From assembly GCA_011009095.1 (NCBI GenBank), contig VTPC01001033.1, positions 136,379-200,378 of the forward strand: DNA of 64,000 nt, written 5' to 3'. Positions 47,400 through 58,143 of the stretch are shown here, piece by piece (positions within the stretch are counted from its first letter, which is position 1; every line of letters begins with the position of its first letter). The notes below the pieces were generated by a model. It was not told the DNA's origin, searched no databases, and worked only from the letters and a program-made list of their open reading frames with translations. The position numbers and the translations under genes are program-made. Source of the DNA: Ignelater luminosus. Its lineage: Eukaryota; Arthropoda; Insecta; Coleoptera; Elateridae.

Positions 47400-48240
47400 G
47401 TTATGAGCGAAATGGGTTACAAACTGTAATAACAATGTCGAAAAGTTGTATGGTGCAGAAAGAGGTAGCAGGGCTCTATAATGTTTCACAAAGTATTGTT
47501 AGTAGAACCCGGAACCGATTTATTAGCACAGGAAGTGCTGGCATAGTCATGGAAGTGGTCGCCGGCGGGCATTGTAAAACTCGCAAACAGGACAGATTAT
47601 TATTGGTCAGGTGTGCACTACAAGATCAACTGAGCCTCGAATGGCTACATAGTTAATCGTATCAGTTGTGACAATTAGAAGGAGACTACATGAAAGCTAT
47701 TTACGGGATAGAAAGCCTGCTACACATTCTTCATTGTGTAGATGGGCTAATGAGCACTCTGGTTGGGGTATGAAAGATTTGAACTCAGTGTCTGCTTACA
47801 GATGAGTGATGATTCAAGCTTTTCCATTTGTATGGACTTGTAGGGATATGGCAAAGATCTAGTGAACGATACCGAAATTGTATAAAAACAAGAGCAGTCT
47901 CTGTTTGGGGAGATGTAACTTTGACTGCGCGTACTGATCTCATAGTGTTCAATGACACTAACAATGAACGTTACCAGTTATTGTCCCACTTAATCGACAA
48001 TGTCGGAAAAGATTCTGCCTTAGTTAATGATACAGTAGAGTACATGTGGGACAGACTACAAAGTCAAACGAAAGATCGGCAAGATCAGCTTAAAACGTCA
48101 TTAGAACAATTATTTACCGCTTTAATTGAAGAGTATATAGAACATGCCCTAACAAGTTATAACTGATTTATCCAGGTATGCCCTGAAGATGTCAAACAGT
48201 TTTACACGCTAGAGGAGAGCCTACTATCTGTTGTCATATC
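47400..48240 (+). mobile_element. Tc1-like transposase remnant
   Basis: The plus strand encodes an N-terminal helix-turn-helix piece (KEVAGLYNVSQSIVSRTRNR, near 47455-47515). After a damaged middle, it encodes a DDE-domain stretch VWGDVTLTARTDLIVFNDTN (near 47905-47965) and a C-terminal piece VEYMWDRLQSQTKDRQ, EQLFTALIEE (to 48166), ending in a frame-shifted remnant of the usual last helix. The block with the second and third catalytic residues is deleted between YQLLSHLIDNVG and VEYMWDRL. It is dead, and its terminal repeats were not found. Confidence 0.85.
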
Positions 48241-51200
48241 TTTTAGATTTTAGTTTTTTGTTAACTTATCAATAATTTATTTGCGTCTAATGAACTTTAT
48301 ATGACATCATGAACATCGTCTTACTATAACGTATAATAAAAATTAAATCCTACTTCTTATACAAAAAGTTTACTACCTAAAATATTCACTAATTAATCCA
48401 CTTCAATTGACGCTCAGTGTACTTACAAAATTTCATCTCAAACTAAGTATTGGTACTGGCTTTATCAAATGTAAAAAAACAGTTTTAATACTCAATCAGT
48501 CTTTTTTATGAAGCTTTGGAAATTAGCTCATCCAGTTTGTTCAAAGGCTTAATTAGTGCCTTTTTTGAAATAATAATTTAATAAACTTACAATACCTCTA
48601 GAAGAATAATTGGTTATGTGGAAATCTGTAATAAACAACGACAAAAGCAATTGTGCTTAGAAAATAAGTTAATTTAAATTTGGGATTAAGCATTGCAAAA
48701 ATCTCAATAAACTGGTGATTATTTTACTTTAATAAGTACCCCATCAGAGACTTTAGTTTAGAAGATTTGGGAATATTTTGCTCTAAATATTGCTCAATGC
48801 TGAAAATTTTAAGAACGTTTCATATTAGTAGGATAGAATTACTGTATTGTATACTCTTTGCTTCTGTCCCGATTTATCTCCCTTTAGACTACTGTCCAGT
48901 ACTTTTACAAGAATATTATTATTTATTTTCTTGAGAACTACTTTGTAAAACTCCGTAACATTATTAAATTAAGTGGAATCTGTTTTATTTTAATATTATA
49001 ATTTTTCTACAGTCAGATCATTATACTATTGCAGGATTCTTGGCGTTTTTTAAATTCATTTGTAATACCTTTTAATGTTTCATAACCTTTGAAGGATGTC
49101 TTAATTTCATTAAAAGCTTAACGCGTCAAAATCAGCTTGTCTGATCCGAATATTTTGTTTTTTTGACAAATACCGGTTTCTCCTTATCGAATGTAGTTAT
49201 CTATTGAATAAAAATGTAGCTACTGAGTCTTGTTTGTGTTTCACATGCTTCTAGGTTTGAAGATATGATATGTGCTTCATCGAAAATTTCTATTCTTAAA
49301 ATAGATTAAAAACTAACAAAATCGGTTGTGCTGAACAATTTTAATAATGATTTCTAGTAACAAGATCTCGTTATTAAAATTCCTCAATGTTTGGATAACT
49401 TATACTTGATATTTGATAGTTAATGTCCTTTTCAACCTCCGTTAGGTTAGAATATAATTTAAAAAAGCATCACATACCTTATGAATGTCTTGTCCTACAT
49501 ATGCAGAACAAGTGCATCTAGATTCTCTTTTGTTTTACATTATTTAGTATAATTTATATGGCGATCAACTGTTCATGCTCATCATTTTAAATTTTCACTG
49601 TAGTTATAGTTTATCTGATCGTAATGTTTTGAGGAACTTCTATAACAAATTTACATTGATTTTAACCCAATTTTGAAGTGCGTTTTATTGATAGAACGAT
49701 AATATCTTGCTTCAAAAAATATCTAATAGTAACCTACATCGAAGTTTAAATCTTGCTCTTCAAATTGTTTTAATTTTCTTAACTAAATTCCAACTAATAC
49801 TGTGGCGTATGTCAACCTAATTTTAAAGTTATTGTCATGTGTGTTGCCCCAAAACTTACTAATTAAGTATCTGATTACCCCAATATATCTAATAAAGTTA
49901 AATTTAGTAAAAGAATGTTATTTTATATTATTTGATTATAGAGTATTGCGTAGCTCAAAATCTAGCTTGCTTTCAATTTATAAACCTATAAACAAATTGC
50001 TTCAGGATGCTTGAAGGTTTTATCCATATTTCCAATTTGGACTTGCTTTTTGCTATGTATAGTTCTTGACTTTATCTATTATTTAGTTTATTTGTTAACT
50101 TATACTTACCATAAACAGCTATTAATTATTATATATAAATTATCAAATAAACTGATACATGTAGGTATTAATAGCAAAGTTTAACTAAGTTAATTAGTGA
50201 ATTATGAATCCAAATGGCTTAAATTGTAAGGCAATAATAAAGCTTGTACTTTTAGTACAAAAAAAATTGACATTTGTGTAGTTAGACTAAATAGATTTAC
50301 AGGTAGTTGTAAAGAATTCTATTAGAAAACAAACACAGGTTCAGATTTACAATACGCAATATCTAATCAATTCCTTTCTACAGAAGGCACAGAGCTCTAA
50401 ATAATAGATTAATCAATCTTCTTGTGTAATATTCAGTAGCAAAACTTAATAATACAAATAGATAAGTGTTTTTAAGTCTAATTACTTATTACGTTTATAA
50501 TTAAAGTTCTGAATCAAACAAACGTCTTTTATCAATTTGTGCAGTATAAGTAGATAGTTATGAGATAAAGCATTTTTATTGATAGAATAGGCACGATTAT
50601 TATTATCATTATTATTATTAGTATTATTATTAATATGTAGTAAGTACTTAATATTTCAAAAATAGGTAAGTTCAAATTAGCAACAAATAATAAATGTTGT
50701 ATCCTGAGTTCGCAGTCTTTTATAGTGTCATCATTAAGGAATTCTTTTCCAAATTAATATCAGTAGTGCTACTGATAAAGATGTCATTTAAATATAATGA
50801 TGTAAGTAAACAGGATAGCAATATTGATAAATGATAAAATAAAAAACAACTGGATATAAAATTTTGAAATACTTAGTAAGCTTTTGTTAGAAAATCAATC
50901 TGATCGACTGATTAAAGTTCATCTCAAATGTATTTGATATAATTCTAATTAATTTTAATATATTATTAAGTAAATATATTATTAGGCATGTACCTATATG
51001 TATTTGCACACTCTAACACTAAAATTAAAATTTCAATATCAATAAAATCCGACAATTTTTGATTTTTTATTTTATTTTATCTTGTTTGTATACTTAATGT
51101 CCAATAGTACACTCCATTACTGGACATGCATAGTACAGATGAAGACAATTATAATATAACTAATACATACAAAAAAACAGTTTACAGATATTAATAAGAC

Positions 51201-51299
51201 TACACAATTACAACTATTAATTAATTACAGATTGATATTGTGAAAGCGTACGTGCGTTAATATCAAAGTAGAGGCAATGTTATTGTAATGATCGGACAT
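48241..51299. other. Gene-poor AT-rich stretch
   Basis: AT-rich with an ATT microsatellite near 50597-50640. The open frame at 49802-50014 has no family signature. Nothing else seen. Confidence 0.45.
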
Positions 51300-51329
51300 T
51301 ATATAAATGGGAGATTTCAACCCAACATT

Positions 51330-52070
51330 TTAGGTGCAGACGTACAATAAAAAAAAGTGTCGCTTCGAGATGACAACCGAGGCATCTAAAAGTCTAACAT
51401 GGCAAGAAGATCTGGGAATCAATATCAAACCTAAGTAACAGAATATTATGGTCAAAACCCTACGTGGATATACATCTTCAAGCACGAAAGCCAGAAATTT
51501 TTTCTGAATCATCTCGAGAGTATGTTTGTGAACGACTTTAAGGCGAACAAAATGACAATTTCTAATTATAAAACCGAGCGTGAGCATTGCAAAATTACTT
51601 ACTTCATCTAGATACTTTGAAAAAGAGAGTTTATTGTTAAAACGCACTTTCAAGTCTTTAATGTCGTTGCATCAAGCTAATGTAGTACAGTTATTGATAT
51701 ATTTATTTACGTGAGTAAGAAGTAATTTTGTATTTGGAGGTATTAAGGTCAGGTTTATTAACGTTACACCTCTCTTGAATTCTATCAATTTCAAGTTGAA
51801 ATTTAATACAACTATTGACAGATGTAATAGTGATGAATATCTTGAGATCATCTGCAAATAATAACTTTTCGCAGGAGAGTAAGTTACGCAAGTCATTAAC
51901 GAAACTGAGAAACAACAGAGGACCACGGTTAGATCCTTGAGGCACCCCAGCTGTTGCATTGAGGATATCAGATTTGAATCCATTATAGAAACGTATTGCA
52001 ATCGTGAAATTAAATAAGACTTAAAAAAAAACAAAGTAATGCATCAGTAAATCCAAAATCACGAAGGTGA
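51330..52070 (-). mobile_element. LINE reverse-transcriptase fragment (Jockey/CR1-like)
   Basis: Across three frames the minus strand shows consecutive reverse-transcriptase blocks: SRLQYV (near 52000), PQGSNRGPLLFLSFVNDL (near 51945), LLFADDLKIF with the catalytic Ala-Asp-Asp (near 51860), then FNNKLSFSKYLDEVSNFA (near 51640) and a downstream thumb-like stretch to about 51330. Frameshifts separate the pieces and both element ends are missing. The block style fits Jockey/CR1-type non-LTR retrotransposons. Confidence 0.85.
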
Positions 52071-53339
52071 GAAATAATAATGTTATGATCGAACTTATAC
52101 AAAAATATCTGTTACATACTGTGTAAAATACACAAGACAATTCTATGATACTAAAACTTAATAACAGCGCAAGAAAGAAATAAAAGGCTAACGACTTAAA
52201 AATGAATTGTTAATATAAATATGGAGATATTTTTTGAACACAAATTTAATGTCACGATTAGTCTAGCATAAAGATTGCTTATTATAAATTTCATTAGGAG
52301 TGACAAACAGTAACCGGAAGTTTTGCAGATGCAAGGTGAGAAATTCATATAAAACAAACTATTTTAACAAATATAAAACGAAACGCAGAAAAAATACAGT
52401 TACAAATTCTGACAGCTTTTCTACCGTCAATAATAAGTCATTTCACATATAAAAGAAAAACATGCACCAAAAAAACTACGTATTTAAATAAAGTATAAAT
52501 ACTTAGAAAATTTTATACTTTTCTATGCAAATTGTAATGTCTTTATTATAAAGAAACAATACCAATTTATTTATTAAGGTTCTGATAACTGTTATGAGTT
52601 AGATTGACTTATACAGAGTGTATTTAAAATGGAGCACAATCTGTACACCACGTGAATCTATATTAATATTTGAATAAAAAAGCTAAATACATTTTTTGCC
52701 ATTAATCCATAGTTTTTAAAATATGATCAATTAAAGGTTGTTAAACCTGACAATGTTGCCTGATATTTTACTAGGGTGGCTGGTTGTAAAGCTGCTGCTT
52801 TCCATTAATGAAGCAGTATTGCAACATATTTCTAAAGATTCTACATCGGAGATTTAACAATAATAAGAAGCGGATTACAGGCAAACTTTTAAGAAATAAA
52901 ACAAAATATAACCAAATGTTTTTTTCATTAAACTACAAATAATTGCAACTATTCTTAATAATTAAAAATAAAGAAATTTTAGTAAAGATTAGTAACATTA
53001 ATAACGTCGCAATGAAAAATTTTTCTTCAAAATGATATTAGAATTTCTTTCTCAGTTTGTTATGTAGAATAACGTAGTAGACATATAATGCACCATTTAA
53101 AATGAGATATTTCTTGCATTAAGAACTTCCGAGACTGTGTTGTTTCGGTTCTTGTACGATCTTTCTTTTTCCCTCATTGTTGCTGGGTTCTTCTTGGGTA
53201 TCTTTCTGGGCGCATTCTTCACGAGTGGTCAAGTCACCTCAGTACTTGTTCTTTTTTCTATTTCTCGTGGTTAATTGTATCTTGGTATTTATTTCAGTTT
53301 TCCAACCCCCTTTCTCAGATGTGCCAAGGTATTAAATAA
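52071..53339. other. Spacer between two LINE fragments
   Basis: AT-rich. A TACAGAGTGT motif at about 52613 resembles the recurrent transposon ends of this window but has no clear partner. No gene seen. Confidence 0.4.
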
Positions 53340-54970
53340 AGGAACATGCTCTACTCTTTGTTTTCTAGTTCTAATACCATGGTGCAAGGATTTCTAATTA
53401 CTACCATACATTTAGTCTTTTTTACATTTATTTCCAATCTCCGTTGCTTGAGTTCTTCTGCTCGAAGTTTCAGATTATGTTTGCCCAAATTGACTTGTAG
53501 CAATAAATCGTCTGCGTAAGCTAAACCTTTAAAATGTATGATTGCATTTTGTAGTGTCTCCATTGAGATTTCTTCATTTTGCCTAGGTTTCTTTAATTAC
53601 ATCATTCATTAATACAATACACAGCAATGAATTTAAATTTTTAGTAGCAAACTCCTGCGAAATTTATCAGATCTTACATAATTTATACATCTTTTGCACA
53701 ATACTTGAATTTCTTTATTGGTAGTAAGTTGCTAACAATCAGCTTTTCTAGTGCAGCCCAAACTTGATTTCTGTCTATTTTATCAAATACCTTCGTTTAG
53801 GTCCATAAAGGATAGGTAAATTTTCTTGTTATATCAATAGATTTCTCTATATAATTTGTGATATAGCAAAGCTGAGGTCTTGAATTTCTTGATTGGTTTT
53901 AAATCCATATTGACTTTCTTCCATTTTACCTTCTAATTGTTCAATTTTTTCGTTAAATTTATTTCACGCTTCTCGCTTTGCCTCCTGGACCAATCTTTTC
54001 ACTTTAGTTCTTTGTCTTTATAAATGTTATAGTTTTCATGGGTTTTGATATGTAGATATTTTTTCATACTATCTTTTTGGCTTTAATATCTTTTTTAATT
54101 TCTTGATTCTACTAAGCTCTTATCACTTTTTTTTGTATTGATTTTAGTTTTGTCACATACTTTTTTTAAAGCATTTAACACAGCATCTTTAAAGATATTC
54201 CATTTATCTTCTATATTAGAATTTCTACATATATGTAGATATATGTATCTACCAATTCTGTTTCTTTTTTATATTTTTCTGGCATCGTCTTTTCTCTTAG
54301 CTTAACGGCATTAATTTTCTTGCCTGTTTGATTTTTTTTTCATATACGTACATTTGTGCAACTACCATGAAGTGGTTACTTTCAATCTCCGGGCCTCTTT
54401 TTACTTTCACTTGTTTCATGACATGTCTATCAGTTACCCTTACTAATTATTATATAATCGATAAGTTGAGTATTAGCAACATAATTCTTTCTGATACTTT
54501 TCCATTGCAGAATCATGCTTACATAAAATAACCTTTTTCTACTAAACAAGCTACCCTAGCCTTAGCTCTTTCCTTCTCGTCCACCCCAGAATAAAGTAAT
54601 AAATGACCGTCCTCTAGAGGCAATATACCATTCCCCTTCTTTTTCGTTTTAGTGATTCTCAAGATTCTTAAATTTCTTGTCTCAAATCCGTTAACTAATT
54701 CATGCTGTTTATTGTTTAAGCTTCTCAGGTTTCATCTGCCCAGTTTAATAGCTTCTTTTTTGGTTTTATATGTTTTTCGCTACTTTTGTCCTCTTTAATC
54801 GTTTCTCCACGTCCTCACCGTTCGCCATCTGCCGTTGCTGATTGTATGCTGTGTTGCATCGACACAGTTCGTTTTCTAGGGCTCTTACGGCACCGCTTTC
54901 TTTCTTCCATCAGACAAATACTTCTTCCTTTATAATTAATTCTATTCCTATTTCATTTTTAGCCATATTT
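53340..54970 (-). mobile_element. Second LINE: ORF1 tail, endonuclease and reverse-transcriptase remnants
   Basis: Reading the minus strand from 54970: a first frame starts at an ATG near 54965 (AKNEIGIELIIKEEV, one stop) and ends with LKRTKVAKNI. After a stop comes an endonuclease start (IKLGR, then NLRSLNNKQHELV, KKKGNGILPLEDGHLLLYSG, ERARARVACLV, near 54745-54540). A decayed middle follows, then ESQYGFKTNQEIQDL (near 53920) and AYADDLLLQVNL with the catalytic Asp pair (near 53515), ending RLEINVKKTKCMVV. The order matches an APE-endonuclease LINE. It is of a different family from the fragment at 51.3-52.1 kb. Many stops and deletions. Confidence 0.85.
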
Positions 54971-55502
54971 TAAATTGTACTTGTACTTTCCTTTGTTTAG
55001 TCATTAAATCATTTTCTATAAATATTTAATTTAGAGTTTGGTCAACTACTCTGCAAACCGCTAAGAATGGTTGTTTTTCTTTTTATTACCAATGCCAATT
55101 TTCTAAAAAAGATTAGCATTGAAAAACTGCATTTGTTTTACTTTTTTTGCTCAATTTCCTTCGATCGAGACTTACTCATTTTTCCAAACAGCAACTGCTC
55201 AGTTTCCGAAAGTCAGTCTGATTCTTGTTTTAATTAGCACATTCCTTTTATTATCTTTAAAAAGATAGTTTCTCAGTAAAAATCTCATTTCATTTATCTG
55301 TTAAATTTTTAATTTTGTTATGTATTGCAGTTGCAGTTTGGGCAAAGTTGCACAAAATTGGTAATATCCACAACAACATGATACAAAGCTAATAAAGTAT
55401 ATACACAAAGTCGTTGAAAGAGAAAACAACAGCAGATTATTGGTACCTCTCTATAATGACTAACTTTGAGTTTTGATCAAATTTGTGGAGAGTAACTTTT
55501 CC
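54971..55502. other. Spacer
   Basis: AT-rich, no feature recognised. Confidence 0.4.
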
Positions 55503-56490
55503 CACACAGAAAAAAAGCTGTCGTTAAAATTACAAAATCGTTGTAGTAAAAATGCTGTCGTTGAAAACACCTCAATTGCAGTAAATACTACACTATGTTT
55601 AACCCATTCTCTACTACAACAATAGTAAAGTTTAATGTTTTATTGTGGAAAAAACTTTTTAGTAAATTTTACTACATTGTTGTAATTCTTACTTTTACAA
55701 TATGGTTGAATTTACCAAGCAAAATAGTACGCATGTGCTTTACACAAGCATTAGTTAAATTTACACAAGCATTAGTTAGAGTCGACGAGTCGGGTCAGCC
55801 GTTCTTATGTTTGGGCGGTGTTATTAGATGGCGCCTTAATATTCTCATGCTGTTAAATGTTATACTTGATTAGTATATAACTAGTGTGAAGCGGGAAGCA
55901 TTGACTTGCATTATTCTTCACCGATGGGTCCAAACAAAGATGAAACGGTAGTTGGAACGTATGTTTAGTTAATGCTTGTACGAATTTTTATTTGTGGGAG
56001 ACACAATATATGAATATCTAATGGTTCATTGTCCTTTGTGTATGATAGATGTCTACGTGTTAAAATAGCATTCTGAGTTCGTATAAAAAAACACTCTCTA
56101 GTTAAATAAAATTGTCTACAAATTTGTAGGAGTAATTATTACATAGTATTTAGTAAGTTTTACAAAGCTCTATTATTCAACAGTAATTAAACGTCATATT
56201 TACATACAATTTAGTGTAAAATTAACTTTTAACCCAGTTATATTTACCAGCAGAACTGTAAAATTAACACTTCCAAGGAAAGTATATTCTACTGTAGTAC
56301 CTGTACAAATTTTACTAAAAATGTAGTTAATGTTTTACAACAATTTGTAGTATATTTTACATTCTACCAGTTACTACAATTGCTTGGTAAAATATACCGC
56401 AGCCTGTTGCTGTCACTATATTTACTATCGATTGTAGTAGGTATCACTCCAATTCGATAACTTTTAACTGCTACTTTTTTTTGTGCACTG
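55503..56490. mobile_element. Palindrome-rich repeat element with inverted ends
   Basis: The left end (CACACAGAAAAAAAGCTGTC at 55503) and the right end read on the other strand (CAGTGCACAAAAAAAAGTAG at 56490) are similar and inverted. Inside, the motif TTTACTACA and its complement TGTAGTAAA, plus close variants, recur about twenty times. Only a short central part near 55780-56090 is free of them. No transposase is encoded. The superfamily is unknown. Confidence 0.55.
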
Positions 56491-56852
56491 CCAATCCATT
56501 CAACCCAGTAATTGAGTTTTCTTTTGTTTTTGATTCTTCATAAGAGAGAGGCGCATGTATTTATTAGATTGATTTAGTAGTGTTAAAACCATTAAGCATC
56601 TGCTAGGGTTGTTTATAATCTGTTTTACCTCTTTTATAATTGGTATTCTACTCGTCTTAATGTGTGACGCACACACAGCCCACGTTTAGAACTGTATCTA
56701 CTACTATCTGATATTTTGATAAAATAAATGATTTGTTCAAGTTTTTTTTATAGATGTTAAGGATTGTTTTAGCCTTTTATGAATAAAGTGTACTTTCTTA
56801 AGATCATAAAAAGAGGAAAATATAGATAACTATAAACGTAGAGCTGCATGTA

Positions 56853-58143
56853 ACACATCGTTCAATTAGTCCCGAGACTAACAACGAAAACAACATTTTT
56901 TTTTTTCAAAAATCATTTTTATTCATCAATATAATCTCCTTTTAGAGTGATACAATCTTTCCAACGCCTTTCCAACATTTCTATACCATGTTTATAGAAG
57001 GATTTATCCTTTGCTTCAAAATAGGCTTCAGTTTCGGCAATGACCTCATTCGAGCCAAATATTTTTCCCTGGAGCATTTTTTCGAGATCAGCAAAGAGCC
57101 AGTAGTCGCTGGGGGCTAAATCTGGCGAATACGGGGGTGGGGAAGCAAATCAAAGCCCAACTCGTAGATTTTTGCCATTGTTTTCATGGACTTGTGGCAT
57201 GGTGCATTGTCTTGCTGAAAAAGGATTTTTTTCTTCTTCATGTGCGGTCATTTTGCTGCGATCTCCTCCTTCAAACGTACCAACAAGTCAATATAATAAT
57301 CACTGTTGATCGATTTACCTTTTTCCAGGTAGTCAATGAAAATGACGCCATGTGTATCCCAAAAAACAGACGCCATGACTTTGCCAGCAGATTGCTGCGT
57401 TTTTGGACGCTTTGGGCGGCTTTCGCCAGCCATGCGCCACTCAGATGATTGCCGATTCGACTCTGGAGTGAAATGATGTATCCATGTTTCATCCATGGTC
57501 ACGTATCGACGCAGGAAATCCTTTTTATTGCGAGTAAATATCGGTAAACAGCTCTCTGAATCGTCGATTCGTTGCTGTTTTTGTTCCATTGAAAGCAATC
57601 CCGGCACCCACTTGGAAAAAACCTTTTTCATGCTCAATTTTTCATGAAGGATTGTAAATACGCTTCCAGATGATATCTGTGTCATTTCTGCAATCTCACG
57701 GACCTTTACTTTGCGATTTTTCATTACGATTTTGAATACTTCACTCACATTTTCCGGTGTAACGGCTTCCAAAGGCCTACCCGAACGTTCCGCATCGTTT
57801 GTGTCCGTACGACCACGTTTAAACTCAGCATACCAACGACAAATCGTTGATTTGGATGGAGAGGAGTCCGGGTAACGTTTCTCAAGCCATTGCTGGGCTT
57901 CTACGGTGTTTTTACCCATTAAAAAACAATGTTTTATCAACACGCGAAACTCGCTTTGTTCCATTTTTCAAACAAATTACAAAGTGACTTTACTCTAACC
58001 TCGATAACTCTGCTGTTTGTGGTCCAATCGACGTGAAATTTTTACACGTTTCATGTGAAGGTTCGCACTCTAGGGAAACGTGGCTAGTTTGGTACTACTA
58101 GCACCATCTCTGGGTTAGTCTCGGGACCTATTGAACGATGTGT
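56853..58143 (-). mobile_element. Full-length but broken mariner
   Basis: The element is 1291 bp with near-perfect inverted ends beginning ACACATCGTTCAAT and flanking TA on both sides (56851-56852 and 58144-58145). It is related to the intact mariner at 15.1-16.4 kb in length, end style and protein, but the terminal repeats differ after the first bases, so it is another family. Confidence 0.93.
56919..57964 (-). pseudogene. Mariner transposase pseudogene
   Basis: Starting at ATG 57962-57964 (Met-Glu-Gln-Ser-Glu), 238 codons are open and include TMDETWIHHFTPES with the first catalytic Asp. The frame is then stopped by a TGA at about 57248-57250 where relatives have Arg (CGA), a single C-to-T change. 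After it the frame continues with KKKKILFQQDNAPCHKS (second Asp kept). A missing base in the C run near 57135 breaks the YSPDLAP block, where the third Asp follows in another frame. The final residues (DYIDE) and a stop at 56919-56921 are recognisable. Two lesions in an otherwise well kept copy suggest fairly recent inactivation. Confidence 0.92.

Noticed and set aside
52071-53339. One long LINE spanning 51.3-55.0 kb
   Set aside because: The two fragments each contain their own ADD block of reverse transcriptase and differ in sequence style, so they are two elements.
57137-57448. Plus-strand 103-residue open frame
   Set aside because: It lies antisense to the mariner transposase pseudogene and has no signature of its own.
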